Shown: positions 41,017 through 50,025, numbered from the stretch's first letter. The stretch: DNA of 64,000 nt from Caulobacter sp. Root1455 (GCF_001426905.1 NZ_LMFQ01000021.1:1-64000); one strand, 5' to 3'. Notes: generated from the letters alone by a model not told the origin. Numbers and translations: made by a program.

Positions 41017-41237
41017 GCATGTAGGCGCCGGTCGAAGCCAGGCAAGGGCTTGACGGGTTCCCAGGCGTCATCCCGGTACGGAAGCGGCCTGATCGTTCAA
41101 ATCGCGACGTCTTGGGCGCCCGCTCATCGAGCGGCTAGCGCACGGATTCAAACACAACCACCAAGAGACAAGATGTTTGCCTTGTCGCGATGGTGGAGAT
41201 TGGGCAGACTTCTCGCCTCAACACGGGACACCTTTCC

Positions 41238-41930
41238 ATGGACCGTTTGCGTGCGCCGTTCTTCTGGTTGGCCGGCTTCGCCCTGCTGGTGGCCCTGCTC
41301 GTGGAATGCGCCTCGGCCTTTATTCTCGACGCCGTGCACCAGGCGGGTTTCGAGGCGTCGACGCCGGGCCTGGGCATTCGCTATCTGCCGGTGCTCGACG
41401 GGCTGCTGCTCTACACCGTCGTGTTGATGGGCCTGGGGATCCTGCTGTCGCGCAGCGTGATCGGACGCGTGCAGGGGATCGTCACCCTGGTGATCGCCTT
41501 CTTCGGCCTGCTGGGCGCGATCGTCATGGTCCTGGCGGCCCTGGGCCTGCTGATCCTGATGATCACCCTGCTGGTCGCGGTGCCGTTCGGCACGATCGCC
41601 TATTTCGCCGCGTTCGCCGATTTTCCGACCGGCGCGGCGACAGCGACGCTGGGCCTGATCCTGATCCTGAAGATCGCCTTCTGCATCCTGCTGATCCTCG
41701 CCCACCAGAGCTTCCTGCAGAACAAGGGCATCGTCATCCTGGCCGCGGTCTCGGTGGGCGCGACCCTGCTGCTGGCGTTCCTGATCGACTTCCCGCCGGG
41801 TTTCCTGGCCAGCATCACCGACGCCATCGGGGCGCTGATCATCGCCATCGTCGGCGCGATCTGGCTGCTGCTCCTGTTGATCGGATCGTTGCTGGCGATG
41901 ATCTCGGCGCTCCGAACCGCGCGGGTCTAG
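41238..41930 (+). CDS. Hypothetical multi-pass membrane protein
   Basis: No family is recognised. A 230-residue very hydrophobic protein with about six membrane segments starting near residue 8 (APFFWLAGFALLVALLVECA) and little soluble material. The ATG at 41238 places a short positively charged N-terminus before the first helix; ATG 41190 would add 16 residues. It is convergent with the last gene of the CIS cluster (10-bp gap) and divergent from mlaA. A role in either is not shown. Confidence 0.65.
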   Translation: MDRLRAPFFWLAGFALLVALLVECASAFILDAVHQAGFEASTPGLGIRYLPVLDGLLLYTVVLMGLGILLSRSVIGRVQGIVTLVIAFFGLLGAIVMVLAALGLLILMITLLVAVPFGTIAYFAAFADFPTGAATATLGLILILKIAFCILLILAHQSFLQNKGIVILAAVSVGATLLLAFLIDFPPGFLASITDAIGALIIAIVGAIWLLLLLIGSLLAMISALRTARV

Positions 41931-41940
41931 AGCGCGCCGA

Positions 41941-42552
41941 TCAGCGGATCGACACCTGAGCGGCCTGCTCTCCCATCGGCGCGACCACGATCACGCCGCC
42001 CTCCCGATAGATGACGGCTGAGACGTCGTCGTCCTTCTCGCGGCAGACGAATTTATCGTCGCCGCTAGCCCGCGCATTGCGCCAGGCCTCCTCGCAGTCC
42101 TTGACGTCGTCCTCCTCCAGGACGGTGTTTTCAGGACAAAGGCACGCGACCTGCGGACAGGTCTCGCCTTGCTTGTCGTCGTCATCGCTCTCCTCGCACC
42201 GGTACGTCACGATGGCGCCCCGTCCCGTGATCAGGCGAAGACGGGCGATCCGCATGCCCTTGTCGGCCGACGGGATCGGCTGAGTTCCCTCGGAGCCGGC
42301 TTCGGCGGAGACGTTGACCGCCTTCTTGAACAGCTTCGGCGCGAACGGGCGCGACAGCTTGCCCATGACTGCGGCCATGGGCGGGGGCTCCCAGTTCGCC
42401 AGCGCGTCGTCGTCGATCTCGCCATTGCTCTTGGTGGGCGGTCCGTGGGCCGAGGGGGGCGCTGGCGGCGTGGTGGCGCGATAGACGGCCACGCCGATCG
42501 CCGCGGCGAAGCCGATGACGATCAGGACCAAGATGATGATCACGACCTTCAT
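41941..42552 (-). CDS. Hypothetical membrane-anchored protein at the end of the CIS cluster
   Basis: Unrecognised 203-residue protein. One N-terminal membrane segment (about 3-26, MKVVIIILVLIVIGFAAAIG) then a hydrophilic domain with several acidic runs (EESDDDD, EEDDVKD) and six or more Cys in short spacing (CPQVACLC among them), suggesting disulfides in the periplasm. Starts 9 bp after the metallopeptidase-like gene and is the last of fourteen co-oriented genes. Confidence 0.65.
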   Translation of the reverse strand: MKVVIIILVLIVIGFAAAIGVAVYRATTPPAPPSAHGPPTKSNGEIDDDALANWEPPPMAAVMGKLSRPFAPKLFKKAVNVSAEAGSEGTQPIPSADKGMRIARLRLITGRGAIVTYRCEESDDDDKQGETCPQVACLCPENTVLEEDDVKDCEEAWRNARASGDDKFVCREKDDDVSAVIYREGGVIVVAPMGEQAAQVSIR

Positions 42553-42561
42553 CGACCTGCC

Positions 42562-43539
42562 TCAACCATAACCCGCCACCATGATTGCGACGAACGCGGC
42601 CCCCAGGCCCGCCACGCCGACCACCGAGAGGACGATCGCCAGCGGCCAGGGCCAGCAGACCCAGCCCGTCACCGTGCCGCTGCCGTCCATGAACACCTGC
42701 CCGGTCCGGTCCCTCGGATTGGCGATGCCGTAGGCCATCACTTCCCAGGGGTTGTCGAAATAGGTCCACCAGGTGATGGCGTCGCCGATCCGGCGGCTGG
42801 AATCGATCAGGCCGGCGATCAGCGCGGGGAGGATGGTCAGCGCCATCCAGCCGACATAGGAGAACCAGAAGAACGGCCCCAGCACGCGGTTCTGCCAGAT
42901 GTGGATCGTCTCGTGCTTGAACAGTTCCGTCGTCGGGTCCCAGGCGTCGGTGTTGCTCATCACCGCGCCCTGGGTGAAGGCGAAGCCCGAGCGCACGGCG
43001 AAGCCCTGCTTGTACCGGTGGGCGTCGTGGCGGTTCTCGTCGGGACCGTCGCCATGGTCGCCCCAGGCGAAATTGATCAGGTGCATCAGCACGCCGTTGG
43101 TGTTGCCGCCCAATCCCCAGGTGACGTCCAGCAGGAAGGCGGGCAAGCCCAGGCCCAACCATTTATGGGTGGCCCACAGGCCGTCGAACAGGCCGACCAG
43201 CCCGCCCACCACCAGGGCGATCCACAGCAGGGCTTCGACGCCGATCACCGGATGGCCGAAGCCCAGGGAGACCAGGTTCACCACGCCCGGCCAGATGAAG
43301 AACAACAGGCTGGTCACCGTGATCGCGGCGTCCGAGTCCCCACCGATGCTGAGCATGATGCTGATGAAGGTCCGCGCCAGGAAGGCGCCGAAAGTCGCGG
43401 TCAGGAAGGTCTCGAGCGCCCGCCAGAGCGACGACGAGCCGTCGCCCTTGGCCAGCCGCACGATCAGGGCCAGCACCGCCCCGGCCAGACCGAACGCCAG
43501 CGACCCCAGGATGGCTTCGAGAGAGAAAATCCGTTCCAT
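42562..43539 (-). CDS. Membrane protein with HETIH zinc-peptidase-like motif
   Basis: A 325-residue protein with about four N-terminal and two to three C-terminal membrane segments around a soluble loop (about 140-225). The loop contains FKHETIHIWQ (H209, E210, H213), an HExxH zinc-binding pattern resembling the DUF4157-type peptidases often found beside CIS loci; E266 in NPWEVMAYG could be the third ligand. I cannot assign a known family. It lies 54 bp downstream of the single-PASTA gene in the CIS operon, so a processing or assembly role is plausible but inferred. Confidence 0.65.
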   Translation of the reverse strand: MERIFSLEAILGSLAFGLAGAVLALIVRLAKGDGSSSLWRALETFLTATFGAFLARTFISIMLSIGGDSDAAITVTSLLFFIWPGVVNLVSLGFGHPVIGVEALLWIALVVGGLVGLFDGLWATHKWLGLGLPAFLLDVTWGLGGNTNGVLMHLINFAWGDHGDGPDENRHDAHRYKQGFAVRSGFAFTQGAVMSNTDAWDPTTELFKHETIHIWQNRVLGPFFWFSYVGWMALTILPALIAGLIDSSRRIGDAITWWTYFDNPWEVMAYGIANPRDRTGQVFMDGSGTVTGWVCWPWPLAIVLSVVGVAGLGAAFVAIMVAGYG

Positions 43540-43593
43540 GATCCTGCTCTCCTTGCCGGGCCCGCCAGTCGGCGGGCCCGATGGATTTGACGT

Positions 43594-44664
43594 CTAGCCC
43601 GCGGGCGAGTTGAGCTTCGACTTTGGGACGATCATGCTCGGCCGGCAGGCCCGAGAGCGCGACGGGCCCGCCGCGTTCTCCTGGGCCACGACCGTGCGCC
43701 GTTCGCCGCTCACGCAGACATGGTCGTTGGCGAAGCCGTCACGCCAGACATACCCCATCAGGCAGGTGTCCGGGCCGTAGGGACCGCCGTTCGGGTTGCG
43801 GCGGGCGCCCGCCTGGCGGTTTTCCAGGGCGGCCAGATACCGGGACTCCGGCGTGACGCAAACCCGGTCGTTGGCGCCGGCGTCGCGCCAGACGAAGCCG
43901 TCGATGCACGCACCGACGGCCGGATCGCAATTGGCTTCGGCCGGTATCTCGACCATCTCCTCCTTGGGCTCCTCCTTGGGCTCTTCCTTCACGACCGGCG
44001 CCGGCGCGGCGACCGTCAGCAGGATCGTGTCGGTCTTCTTGGCCTTGGTCTTGGCCGCGGGACTCTGGTCGAGCACGGTCTCCGGCGGCTTGTCGCCGGC
44101 TTCCTTGTCGGCGCGCTTGACCGCCGTGTAGCCGGCCTTGTCGAGCGCCTTGACGGCCTCGGCATAGGGTTGGCCGACCACGTCCGGAACCTTGGACCCG
44201 CCGCTCATCGCCACGATGGCGATGATCACGCCGATCACCAGCACAAGCACCCCGCCGGCCACCGCCAGGATCCACCACGGGAAAGGCTTCTTGACCGGCG
44301 GCGCCGCGGGGCCCGCGGCGGGGACGGTGACCGTCGCCGCCGTGCTGTCGGTGCTGTCATTGTCGGGATCGTTGACGTTGGTCACCCGCAGCTTGATCCG
44401 GTGCTGGCCTGGCGGCGTCGCGGCCGGGATCTTGGCGACCACGGTCACGGTCTGGTTTTCACCAGCCGCGACCGGCCGTTCGGGTTCCCCCTGGACCTGG
44501 TACCACTCGGGCTTGCCGTCACCCTGGACCTGAACGCTGAAGCGCGCGGTCAGGCCCTCCTCCGTCTTGTTGGTGACGCCGAACACGGCGTTTCCCTTGT
44601 GGAAGCCGCCTTCCTTCTTCAGGGCGACGGTCGTTGGCCCGTCCGGAATCTCAAAACTCGGCAT
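43594..44664 (-). CDS. Ig-like/transmembrane/PASTA protein with C-terminal VWRDA repeats
   Basis: A 356-residue protein. Residues 1-113 are an Ig-like beta-sandwich domain (FGVTNKTEEGLTARFSV, GQHRIKLRVTNVNDPDND). A membrane segment at about 129-153 follows a Lys/Pro patch. One PASTA domain (about 157-221) is followed by a Lys/Glu/Pro linker and two Cys-containing repeats of the type GFVWRDAGANDRVCV and GYVWRDGFANDHVCV. With no signal peptide and a basic N-side, the Ig domain is predicted cytoplasmic and the PASTA part periplasmic. The first 155 residues are nearly identical to the neighbouring PASTA protein, so they are tandem duplicates. Role in anchoring the CIS is inferred. Confidence 0.78.
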   Translation of the reverse strand: MPSFEIPDGPTTVALKKEGGFHKGNAVFGVTNKTEEGLTARFSVQVQGDGKPEWYQVQGEPERPVAAGENQTVTVVAKIPAATPPGQHRIKLRVTNVNDPDNDSTDSTAATVTVPAAGPAAPPVKKPFPWWILAVAGGVLVLVIGVIIAIVAMSGGSKVPDVVGQPYAEAVKALDKAGYTAVKRADKEAGDKPPETVLDQSPAAKTKAKKTDTILLTVAAPAPVVKEEPKEEPKEEMVEIPAEANCDPAVGACIDGFVWRDAGANDRVCVTPESRYLAALENRQAGARRNPNGGPYGPDTCLMGYVWRDGFANDHVCVSGERRTVVAQENAAGPSRSRACRPSMIVPKSKLNSPAG

Positions 44665-44724
44665 GTCTTGATCCTTGTGTTCGACAAGGCGTCGCGAGCC
44701 CCGCGCTCGCGACGCGGTGCGCCG

Positions 44725-46140
44725 TCACTTCACCACGGACTTCACTGTGGTCTGCGGCAAGGTGTTGACCCCCTTCACCTGGGCGCTGAAGGCCGTCACC
44801 TTTGGGTCCGCCACAACACGACAGCCCACGATGCTCTTGCTGAACGCCGTGGTGCCGACGCTCTTGCTGACCGTCGGAGCGCTGACGATGACGATGTCCA
44901 CCTTCGTGCCGAGGGCGACCTTGGTCTTGGCCTCGGGGCGTTGGCCGACGATCATCTCCGGCGTCCCGCCGCACGTGTAGCCGATGTTGCCGATATCGGC
45001 GCCGGCGTTCTTCAGAGCCTGGATGCCCGCGATCCCGCCGACCTGGGGGCTGAGCAGGTTGGGCACGACCACGCCGGGATCGACGACCAGCGTCACCAGA
45101 CTGCCCTTGGGGGCCTTCGTGTCGCCAGCCGGTTCCTGGGTCAGGACGTTGTCCGGCTTCTCACCCGAGGGCTTTCCGACCTTGGAGGTGACGGTGAACC
45201 CGCGGTCCTCCAGCAGCGCCTGGGCGGCGATGACCGGCTTGCCGGTGACGGTCGGCACGAGAACGGTCTCGCCGACGGCCACCGTCAGCTTGACCTCCGT
45301 CGTCTTCGGATCGGCCAGCGCGTCGGCCGCGGGCTCCTGCTTGAACACCAGGCCCAGACCCTTGTCGCTGGAGACCTCCTCGATCGCCGGACCAGCCTTG
45401 AAGCCGCTCTTTTCCAACGCGGCGACGGCGGCGGGATAGTCCAGTCCGGTCACGCCCGGCACAGCCACCGTCGGTATGCCCGCGACCGTCAGTTTGACCG
45501 TGACCCCCTCGGGATCGACCTTCTTGCCGCCTGCGGGATCCTGCTTGAACACCTTGCCCAAAGGCTTGTCGGGCGCCGCCTCCCGGATCTCGGGCGCGAC
45601 CGCGTAGCCCTTGTCCTTCAGCGCCGCGGCGGCGGTCGCGTAGTCCATCCCGATGACCTTCGGGACCTTCGGACCACCGCTCATCACCACGACGGCGATG
45701 ATCACGCCGATCACCAGGACCAGCACCCCGCCGGCCACCGCCAGGATCCACCAGGGGAACGGCTTCTTCTTGGCCGGCGGCGGCTTGACGACCGCCGGGA
45801 TCGTGATGGTCGCCGCCGCGCTGTCGGTGCTGTCGTTGTCGGGATCGTTGACGTTGGTCGCCCGCAGCTTGATCCGGTGCTGGCCCGCCGGCGCCGTGGC
45901 GGGGACCTTCGCCACCACCGTCACCGTCTGGGTCTCGCCGGCCGCGACAGGCCGCTCGGGTTCGCCCTGGATCGAATACCATTCGGCCTTGCCGTTGCCC
46001 TGCACCTGCACGCTGAACCGGGCGGTCAACCCCTCCCCGGTCTTGTTGGTGACGCCGAACACGGCGTTCGCCTTGTGGAAGCCGGCCTCCGTCTTCAGGG
46101 CTACGGTCGTGGGGCCGTCCGGAATCTCGAAACTCGGCAT
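44725..46140 (-). CDS. Ig-like/transmembrane/four-PASTA protein
   Basis: A 471-residue protein. Ig-like domain at 1-115, membrane segment at about 129-153 after KKK, then four PASTA domains at about 158-220, 224-288, 294-354 and 358-420, each starting with a V-P-x-V/L-x-G type strand and ending in LTV or VIV. PASTA domains in kinases and PBPs bind peptidoglycan fragments. Predicted topology: Ig inside, PASTA outside. It follows tail-protein-I by 24 bp within the CIS operon, so it could tether the injection machine to membrane and cell wall (inference). Confidence 0.82.
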   Translation of the reverse strand: MPSFEIPDGPTTVALKTEAGFHKANAVFGVTNKTGEGLTARFSVQVQGNGKAEWYSIQGEPERPVAAGETQTVTVVAKVPATAPAGQHRIKLRATNVNDPDNDSTDSAAATITIPAVVKPPPAKKKPFPWWILAVAGGVLVLVIGVIIAVVVMSGGPKVPKVIGMDYATAAAALKDKGYAVAPEIREAAPDKPLGKVFKQDPAGGKKVDPEGVTVKLTVAGIPTVAVPGVTGLDYPAAVAALEKSGFKAGPAIEEVSSDKGLGLVFKQEPAADALADPKTTEVKLTVAVGETVLVPTVTGKPVIAAQALLEDRGFTVTSKVGKPSGEKPDNVLTQEPAGDTKAPKGSLVTLVVDPGVVVPNLLSPQVGGIAGIQALKNAGADIGNIGYTCGGTPEMIVGQRPEAKTKVALGTKVDIVIVSAPTVSKSVGTTAFSKSIVGCRVVADPKVTAFSAQVKGVNTLPQTTVKSVVK

Positions 46141-46164
46141 GGGTGTTCGTCCTCGTGCTCGCGA

Positions 46165-46707
46165 TCAGGCTGCGGAAAATTCGATTTCGTAGGTCGTGTA
46201 GGCGGGACGCTCTTCGTCGACGATGCGACGCACTAAGTCGGCCAGGGGCTGCGCGGCCGCCGGGGCGACGACGCGCAGATGGAAGTTTCGCGCGACGCCT
46301 TTGGGCCCCGGCGGATTTTCCTCCACCGTGTAGCCGGACACGCCGGTCGCCACGGTCAGGATGCGTTCGAGGGTTCGGCGCGTGCCGCGCCAGCGCGCCA
46401 ATTCCGCCGCCTCCAGGCACAGGAGCCGCAGACGGCCCAGCCCCGCGGCGTAGCGCGGCGCGCCTTCGCCCGGACGCCCGCCGGTCCAATCGAGATAGCG
46501 GTCGAGGTCCAGCCAACGCGCCAGCATCAGGGCGAAGGTGGGCGGGGCGCGCATCGGATCGATGTGGGCGTCGAGGGTCGCCAAGGCGTTCTCGGCCGGC
46601 GCCTGCAGCATCTCCATCACCTCCAGCGTCGCGGCCAGCGGCTTCCTGGGCACGAGGGTGGACTGGTAGGTTTCCGGCAGCAGGCGGGCGATGCGGACGT
46701 GATCCAT
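46165..46707 (-). CDS. CIS baseplate tail protein I (P2 gpI/Afp12-like)
   Basis: A 180-residue protein matching the phage-tail-protein domain found in extracellular CIS: LLPETYQ near the N-terminus, a helical middle with LARWLDLDRYLDW and ELARWRGTRRTLERIL, and a compact C-terminal beta domain. It probably forms baseplate wedges with the J-like protein, whose stop is 2 bp upstream. The ATG at 46705-46707 is used. Confidence 0.8.
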   Translation of the reverse strand: MDHVRIARLLPETYQSTLVPRKPLAATLEVMEMLQAPAENALATLDAHIDPMRAPPTFALMLARWLDLDRYLDWTGGRPGEGAPRYAAGLGRLRLLCLEAAELARWRGTRRTLERILTVATGVSGYTVEENPPGPKGVARNFHLRVVAPAAAQPLADLVRRIVDEERPAYTTYEIEFSAA

Positions 46708-46709
46708 CG

Positions 46710-49241
46710 TCAGCCCCCCGTATCGTCGTCGATCACCACCGACAGATGGTGCTGATCGGCGCAGTAGAGCCAGTTGGGCGGCAGCGGGATGCGGTCGGTG
46801 AACACCGTGCTCGAGGCGGTGGCGAAGTGCTGGGCGCCGTCGAGGCTGCGATAGACGCCCATGGGACCGCCGGCGAACACCATGGGCGCCGCGCCGGGCA
46901 CGGGCGCGGCCGCCACGCAGGACACCACGTGCAGCAGCCGCTCGGTGTCGCGGATCGGCAGTCCGGCGTCGAGCGGCGCGGCCCGCCAGGCCGGCGCCGC
47001 GACGGTGGTGTCCAGCGCCAGCACGCCGCCGCGGTTCGACCCCGCGAACACCCACTGGTCGGCGAAGGCCAATCCTTCGCAGGAGCCGCCCTGCCAGCCG
47101 ACATTGAACGGCTTGAAGCCCTCGGGATCGTCGGCCCCGCCCGAGCGCAGCTCCACCCGGAAGGCGCCGGAACCCTGCTGGCCGGCCTCGGCCGCCGCCG
47201 CCGCCCAGAGGAAATCGCGCGCGTTGAAGCGCTGCACCGTCAGGCTGCGGATGTCCTGGCCCGACAGGCCGATCGGATGGAAGCTGTCGGACACCCCGCC
47301 CAGGGCCGACAGGTAGACGCCGCCCTTGACCCGCGCGGCGACCGCGACCTGGACCACCCCGGCCGACGACACCGAGGTCGTCACGGCATAGAAGCCCTTG
47401 GTGTCGCGGGTCTTGTCGACGACCACCGGGGCCGGGCCGGCGTCGCCGAAGGGCTTGAGCTGGCGAAGGCCTTCTCCCGTGGCGATCAGCAACAGCGGCG
47501 AGCCCTCGCGATCGACCCAGTCGGCGTCGGACACCTCGCTGTTGAACACCGCCGCCTCGGTCTTCCAGCTCTCGCCGCAGTCGCGCGACACGTGGATGGC
47601 GCCCCCGGCCTTGCGAACGACGCCCAGCGCCATCAAGCCCGGCCGATCGCGGTGGCGGCGCACGAACAGCGGACGGTCGCCGTCGGCCTTGAACACCACC
47701 GACCAGGTGTTGCCGTCGTCGAGACTGCGATGCAGGCCCTGGTTGGTGGCGGCGAACCAGGTGCGCGCTTGATGCGGATCGCGCAGCAGGTCCGACACGT
47801 CGCGGTCGGGCGCTTCCCCGATCGTCAGGTGAAGCTGGTCGGCATAGCGCACGCTCGGGTCGGCCAGCATGGCTTCATAGACGTCCGAGGCGCGCAGAAC
47901 CTGGCCGAACGGCTCATCGCGCAGCGGCGAGAACAGCTTGTTGAGCCGGACGCGAAGCCGGGCCTCGACCGCCGGCGCGTCCTCCTCGCGGCTGACCACC
48001 ACCCGCGCCGCCACCGAAACCGGCCGCACCCTGGCCCAGCCCACCGAGGTCTGCACGCCGAGCGGCCGACGCTGGTCGACGGCCTTCTGAACGCGCGTCC
48101 GCAGCTCCTCGCTTCGGCGTTCGACCACGGCCTGGGCGGTGACCCCCGCGTCCGGCAGCTTTTCCGGATCGACGGCCGGCACCAGCAGGATCTCGACCAC
48201 GCCCGGAGCGGCATGGGCCCAGACCTGTGACTGGGCGTAGGCCTTGGCTCGCGCCACGGCGCCGACGCTCAGGGCGACGCGCTCGAAATCACGGGCGGTG
48301 ACCGCGCAGCGCATCGAGGTCAGCTCCAGTGGTCCACGCCGCATCGCCGCCTGTACGCTCTCGGCGTCGGCGCCGCCGGCGGCGCGCGCGAGATTGGTCA
48401 CCGCCAGGTCGGGGATCGGCGTCTTGAATACGGTGAGGACGCCGGGAACCACGTTGCCGGCCCGTCCGCCGCCGCCGCGGTACCAGACCCGGATATCGCG
48501 CCCCAGGGCCGGCACGACCGACAGCGGCGTCGAGCCCTCGCCCGCCAGGGCCGGGGCGAACTGGATGCGGCCCATGGCGCGATCGACGCGATAGACGCAG
48601 TCGGTCGGCGCCGCGTCGGCGAAGCTGAAGACTTCCCGCCAGATCCGATAGCACTTGTCGCCCAGGGTGCGCGACACCGCCCCGTCGGCCAGTTCGGCGC
48701 TGTCGGCCTCGACGCCGACGATCAGGTCCAGCCCGTCGCCGGACGGGACGATGATCGGCGGACGTCGCACCTGCACGCTCTGGCTGGGCGCCCCGGTCCC
48801 CGTTCCGACCGCTTCGGCCTCGATCGTCTCGCAATGGAGGGCCGGCGCCTCGACGCTCTTCTGGTCCGCCGCCAGGATCGCGGCCTGGGTGACCACGAAC
48901 GTCACCGACCCGTCGCTGGTGGCGATGCGGGCGCCCGCGGGAATGGTGATCCGCGCATTACCGGTGGTGCGGGTGAAGGTCAGGGTCGCCGCCGCGGCGG
49001 CGGGCGGCCGGATCTGGGCCCCGACCAGGTTCAGCAGGCTGACGTACAGCTTTTCCGGCACGCGATTGAGCCGATACAGCATCGTGTCGGTCAGATAGGC
49101 GAAGGTCTCCAGCAGGGTGATGCCTGGGTCGCTGGGATTGCGGTCGGTCCATTCCGGGCACGAGCGGTCGATGACCTTGATGGCGTCGGCCATCAGTTCG
49201 GCGAAGCTTCGGTCGTCCAGCTTGGGCGTCGGCAGCGGCAT
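46710..49241 (-). CDS. Baseplate J-like protein fused to a beta-propeller-like region
   Basis: An 843-residue protein. Residues 1-485 are a baseplate J/gp6-like assembly protein (WTDRNPSDPGITLLETFAYLTD and VGAQIRPP are typical of the CIS version). From about 493 to the end come repeated segments with BNR-type Asp boxes, for example SLDDGNTWS and SRDCGESWK, and a later SLDGAQHF, suggesting a six- or seven-bladed propeller. The fusion may add a surface or receptor-binding module to the wedge. The start ATG shares a base with the gp25 stop (TGATG). Confidence 0.88.
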   Translation of the reverse strand: MPLPTPKLDDRSFAELMADAIKVIDRSCPEWTDRNPSDPGITLLETFAYLTDTMLYRLNRVPEKLYVSLLNLVGAQIRPPAAAAATLTFTRTTGNARITIPAGARIATSDGSVTFVVTQAAILAADQKSVEAPALHCETIEAEAVGTGTGAPSQSVQVRRPPIIVPSGDGLDLIVGVEADSAELADGAVSRTLGDKCYRIWREVFSFADAAPTDCVYRVDRAMGRIQFAPALAGEGSTPLSVVPALGRDIRVWYRGGGGRAGNVVPGVLTVFKTPIPDLAVTNLARAAGGADAESVQAAMRRGPLELTSMRCAVTARDFERVALSVGAVARAKAYAQSQVWAHAAPGVVEILLVPAVDPEKLPDAGVTAQAVVERRSEELRTRVQKAVDQRRPLGVQTSVGWARVRPVSVAARVVVSREEDAPAVEARLRVRLNKLFSPLRDEPFGQVLRASDVYEAMLADPSVRYADQLHLTIGEAPDRDVSDLLRDPHQARTWFAATNQGLHRSLDDGNTWSVVFKADGDRPLFVRRHRDRPGLMALGVVRKAGGAIHVSRDCGESWKTEAAVFNSEVSDADWVDREGSPLLLIATGEGLRQLKPFGDAGPAPVVVDKTRDTKGFYAVTTSVSSAGVVQVAVAARVKGGVYLSALGGVSDSFHPIGLSGQDIRSLTVQRFNARDFLWAAAAAEAGQQGSGAFRVELRSGGADDPEGFKPFNVGWQGGSCEGLAFADQWVFAGSNRGGVLALDTTVAAPAWRAAPLDAGLPIRDTERLLHVVSCVAAAPVPGAAPMVFAGGPMGVYRSLDGAQHFATASSTVFTDRIPLPPNWLYCADQHHLSVVIDDDTGG

Positions 49242-49678
49242 CAGGCGGCCTCCCCGCGCAGGTCGAGGCCGAACGCCAGCTGGCCCGGCTGGTTGCTGTT
49301 GCGCACCCTGTAGTCCAGCGAAACGATCAGCTGGCCGGGCGCGGCGGGATCCACGCCGGCGTCCAGGCGCACGATCTCGATCCTCGGCTCCCAACGCTTC
49401 AAGGATTGGCGCACATAGTGGATGGCCAGGCCGGCCGTCGTGGCGTCGTTGGGCGCGAACATCAACCGGTGCAGCGGGCATCCGTAGCTGGGCCGCATGA
49501 CCCGCTCGCCGGGTATGGTGGTCAGCAGCAGGATGATCGCCTGGCGCACGGCGTCGTGGCCGCTGACATCGGCCAGCCGCCCCGCCGGCGACAGGATCAA
49601 CCCCGCCGGCCGCCGCAGCTCGGAGGTCGCCCCGCCCAGCTCCGCGCCTTCGAACCGGATGCCCCGAACGCTTTTCAT
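49241..49678 (-). CDS. Baseplate gp25/GpW-like protein
   Basis: A 145-residue GPW/gp25-family baseplate protein that nucleates the sheath on the wedge. Family blocks: HDAVRQAIILLLTTIPGERVMRPSYGCPLHRLMF and a C-terminal LIVSLDYRVR strand. Its stop overlaps the start of the J-like gene, and it begins 2 bp after the PAAR-like gene. Confidence 0.92.
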   Translation of the reverse strand: MKSVRGIRFEGAELGGATSELRRPAGLILSPAGRLADVSGHDAVRQAIILLLTTIPGERVMRPSYGCPLHRLMFAPNDATTAGLAIHYVRQSLKRWEPRIEIVRLDAGVDPAAPGQLIVSLDYRVRNSNQPGQLAFGLDLRGEAA

Positions 49679-49680
49679 GC

Positions 49681-50025
49681 TCAACTCCCGGCCGCCACGA
49701 GGCGCTGGCCTGGATCGACCACGCGATAATTGACCGTGCCCGGCGGCGACCCGTCGGTAAGCCCCGTGACCGTGTCCAGGCACACCGCTCGGCCGCCGAT
49801 GGTGACGAAGGTCGAGTAGCCCTCCTTGACGACCAGCGTCGTCAGGCAGGGTTTCAGGCCGATGACCGGATTGGCGTTCGGACAGGCCGAGATCGGCCGG
49901 GACTGCGGATTGGGGTTCACCAGCGCCAACCGGTTCTTGATCCGCACCAGGGTCTGGGTCGGAGCGATGCCCACCCGGCCGCCATGGTCGCAGACCAGCG
50001 TCGCGTCCTGGGTCAACCACAGCAT
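49681..50025 (-). CDS. PAAR-like spike-tip protein (tentative)
   Basis: A 114-residue protein between the VgrG-like and gp25 genes, the place of the spike tip in other CIS loci. It has short beta-strand-like segments and four Cys (in LVCDHGG, SACPNAN, LKPCLTT and AVCLDTV) plus His, which could bind a metal as at PAAR tips. Sequence similarity to classical PAAR repeats is weak, so the call rests mostly on position and size. Confidence 0.6.
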   Translation of the reverse strand: MLWLTQDATLVCDHGGRVGIAPTQTLVRIKNRLALVNPNPQSRPISACPNANPVIGLKPCLTTLVVKEGYSTFVTIGGRAVCLDTVTGLTDGSPPGTVNYRVVDPGQRLVAAGS

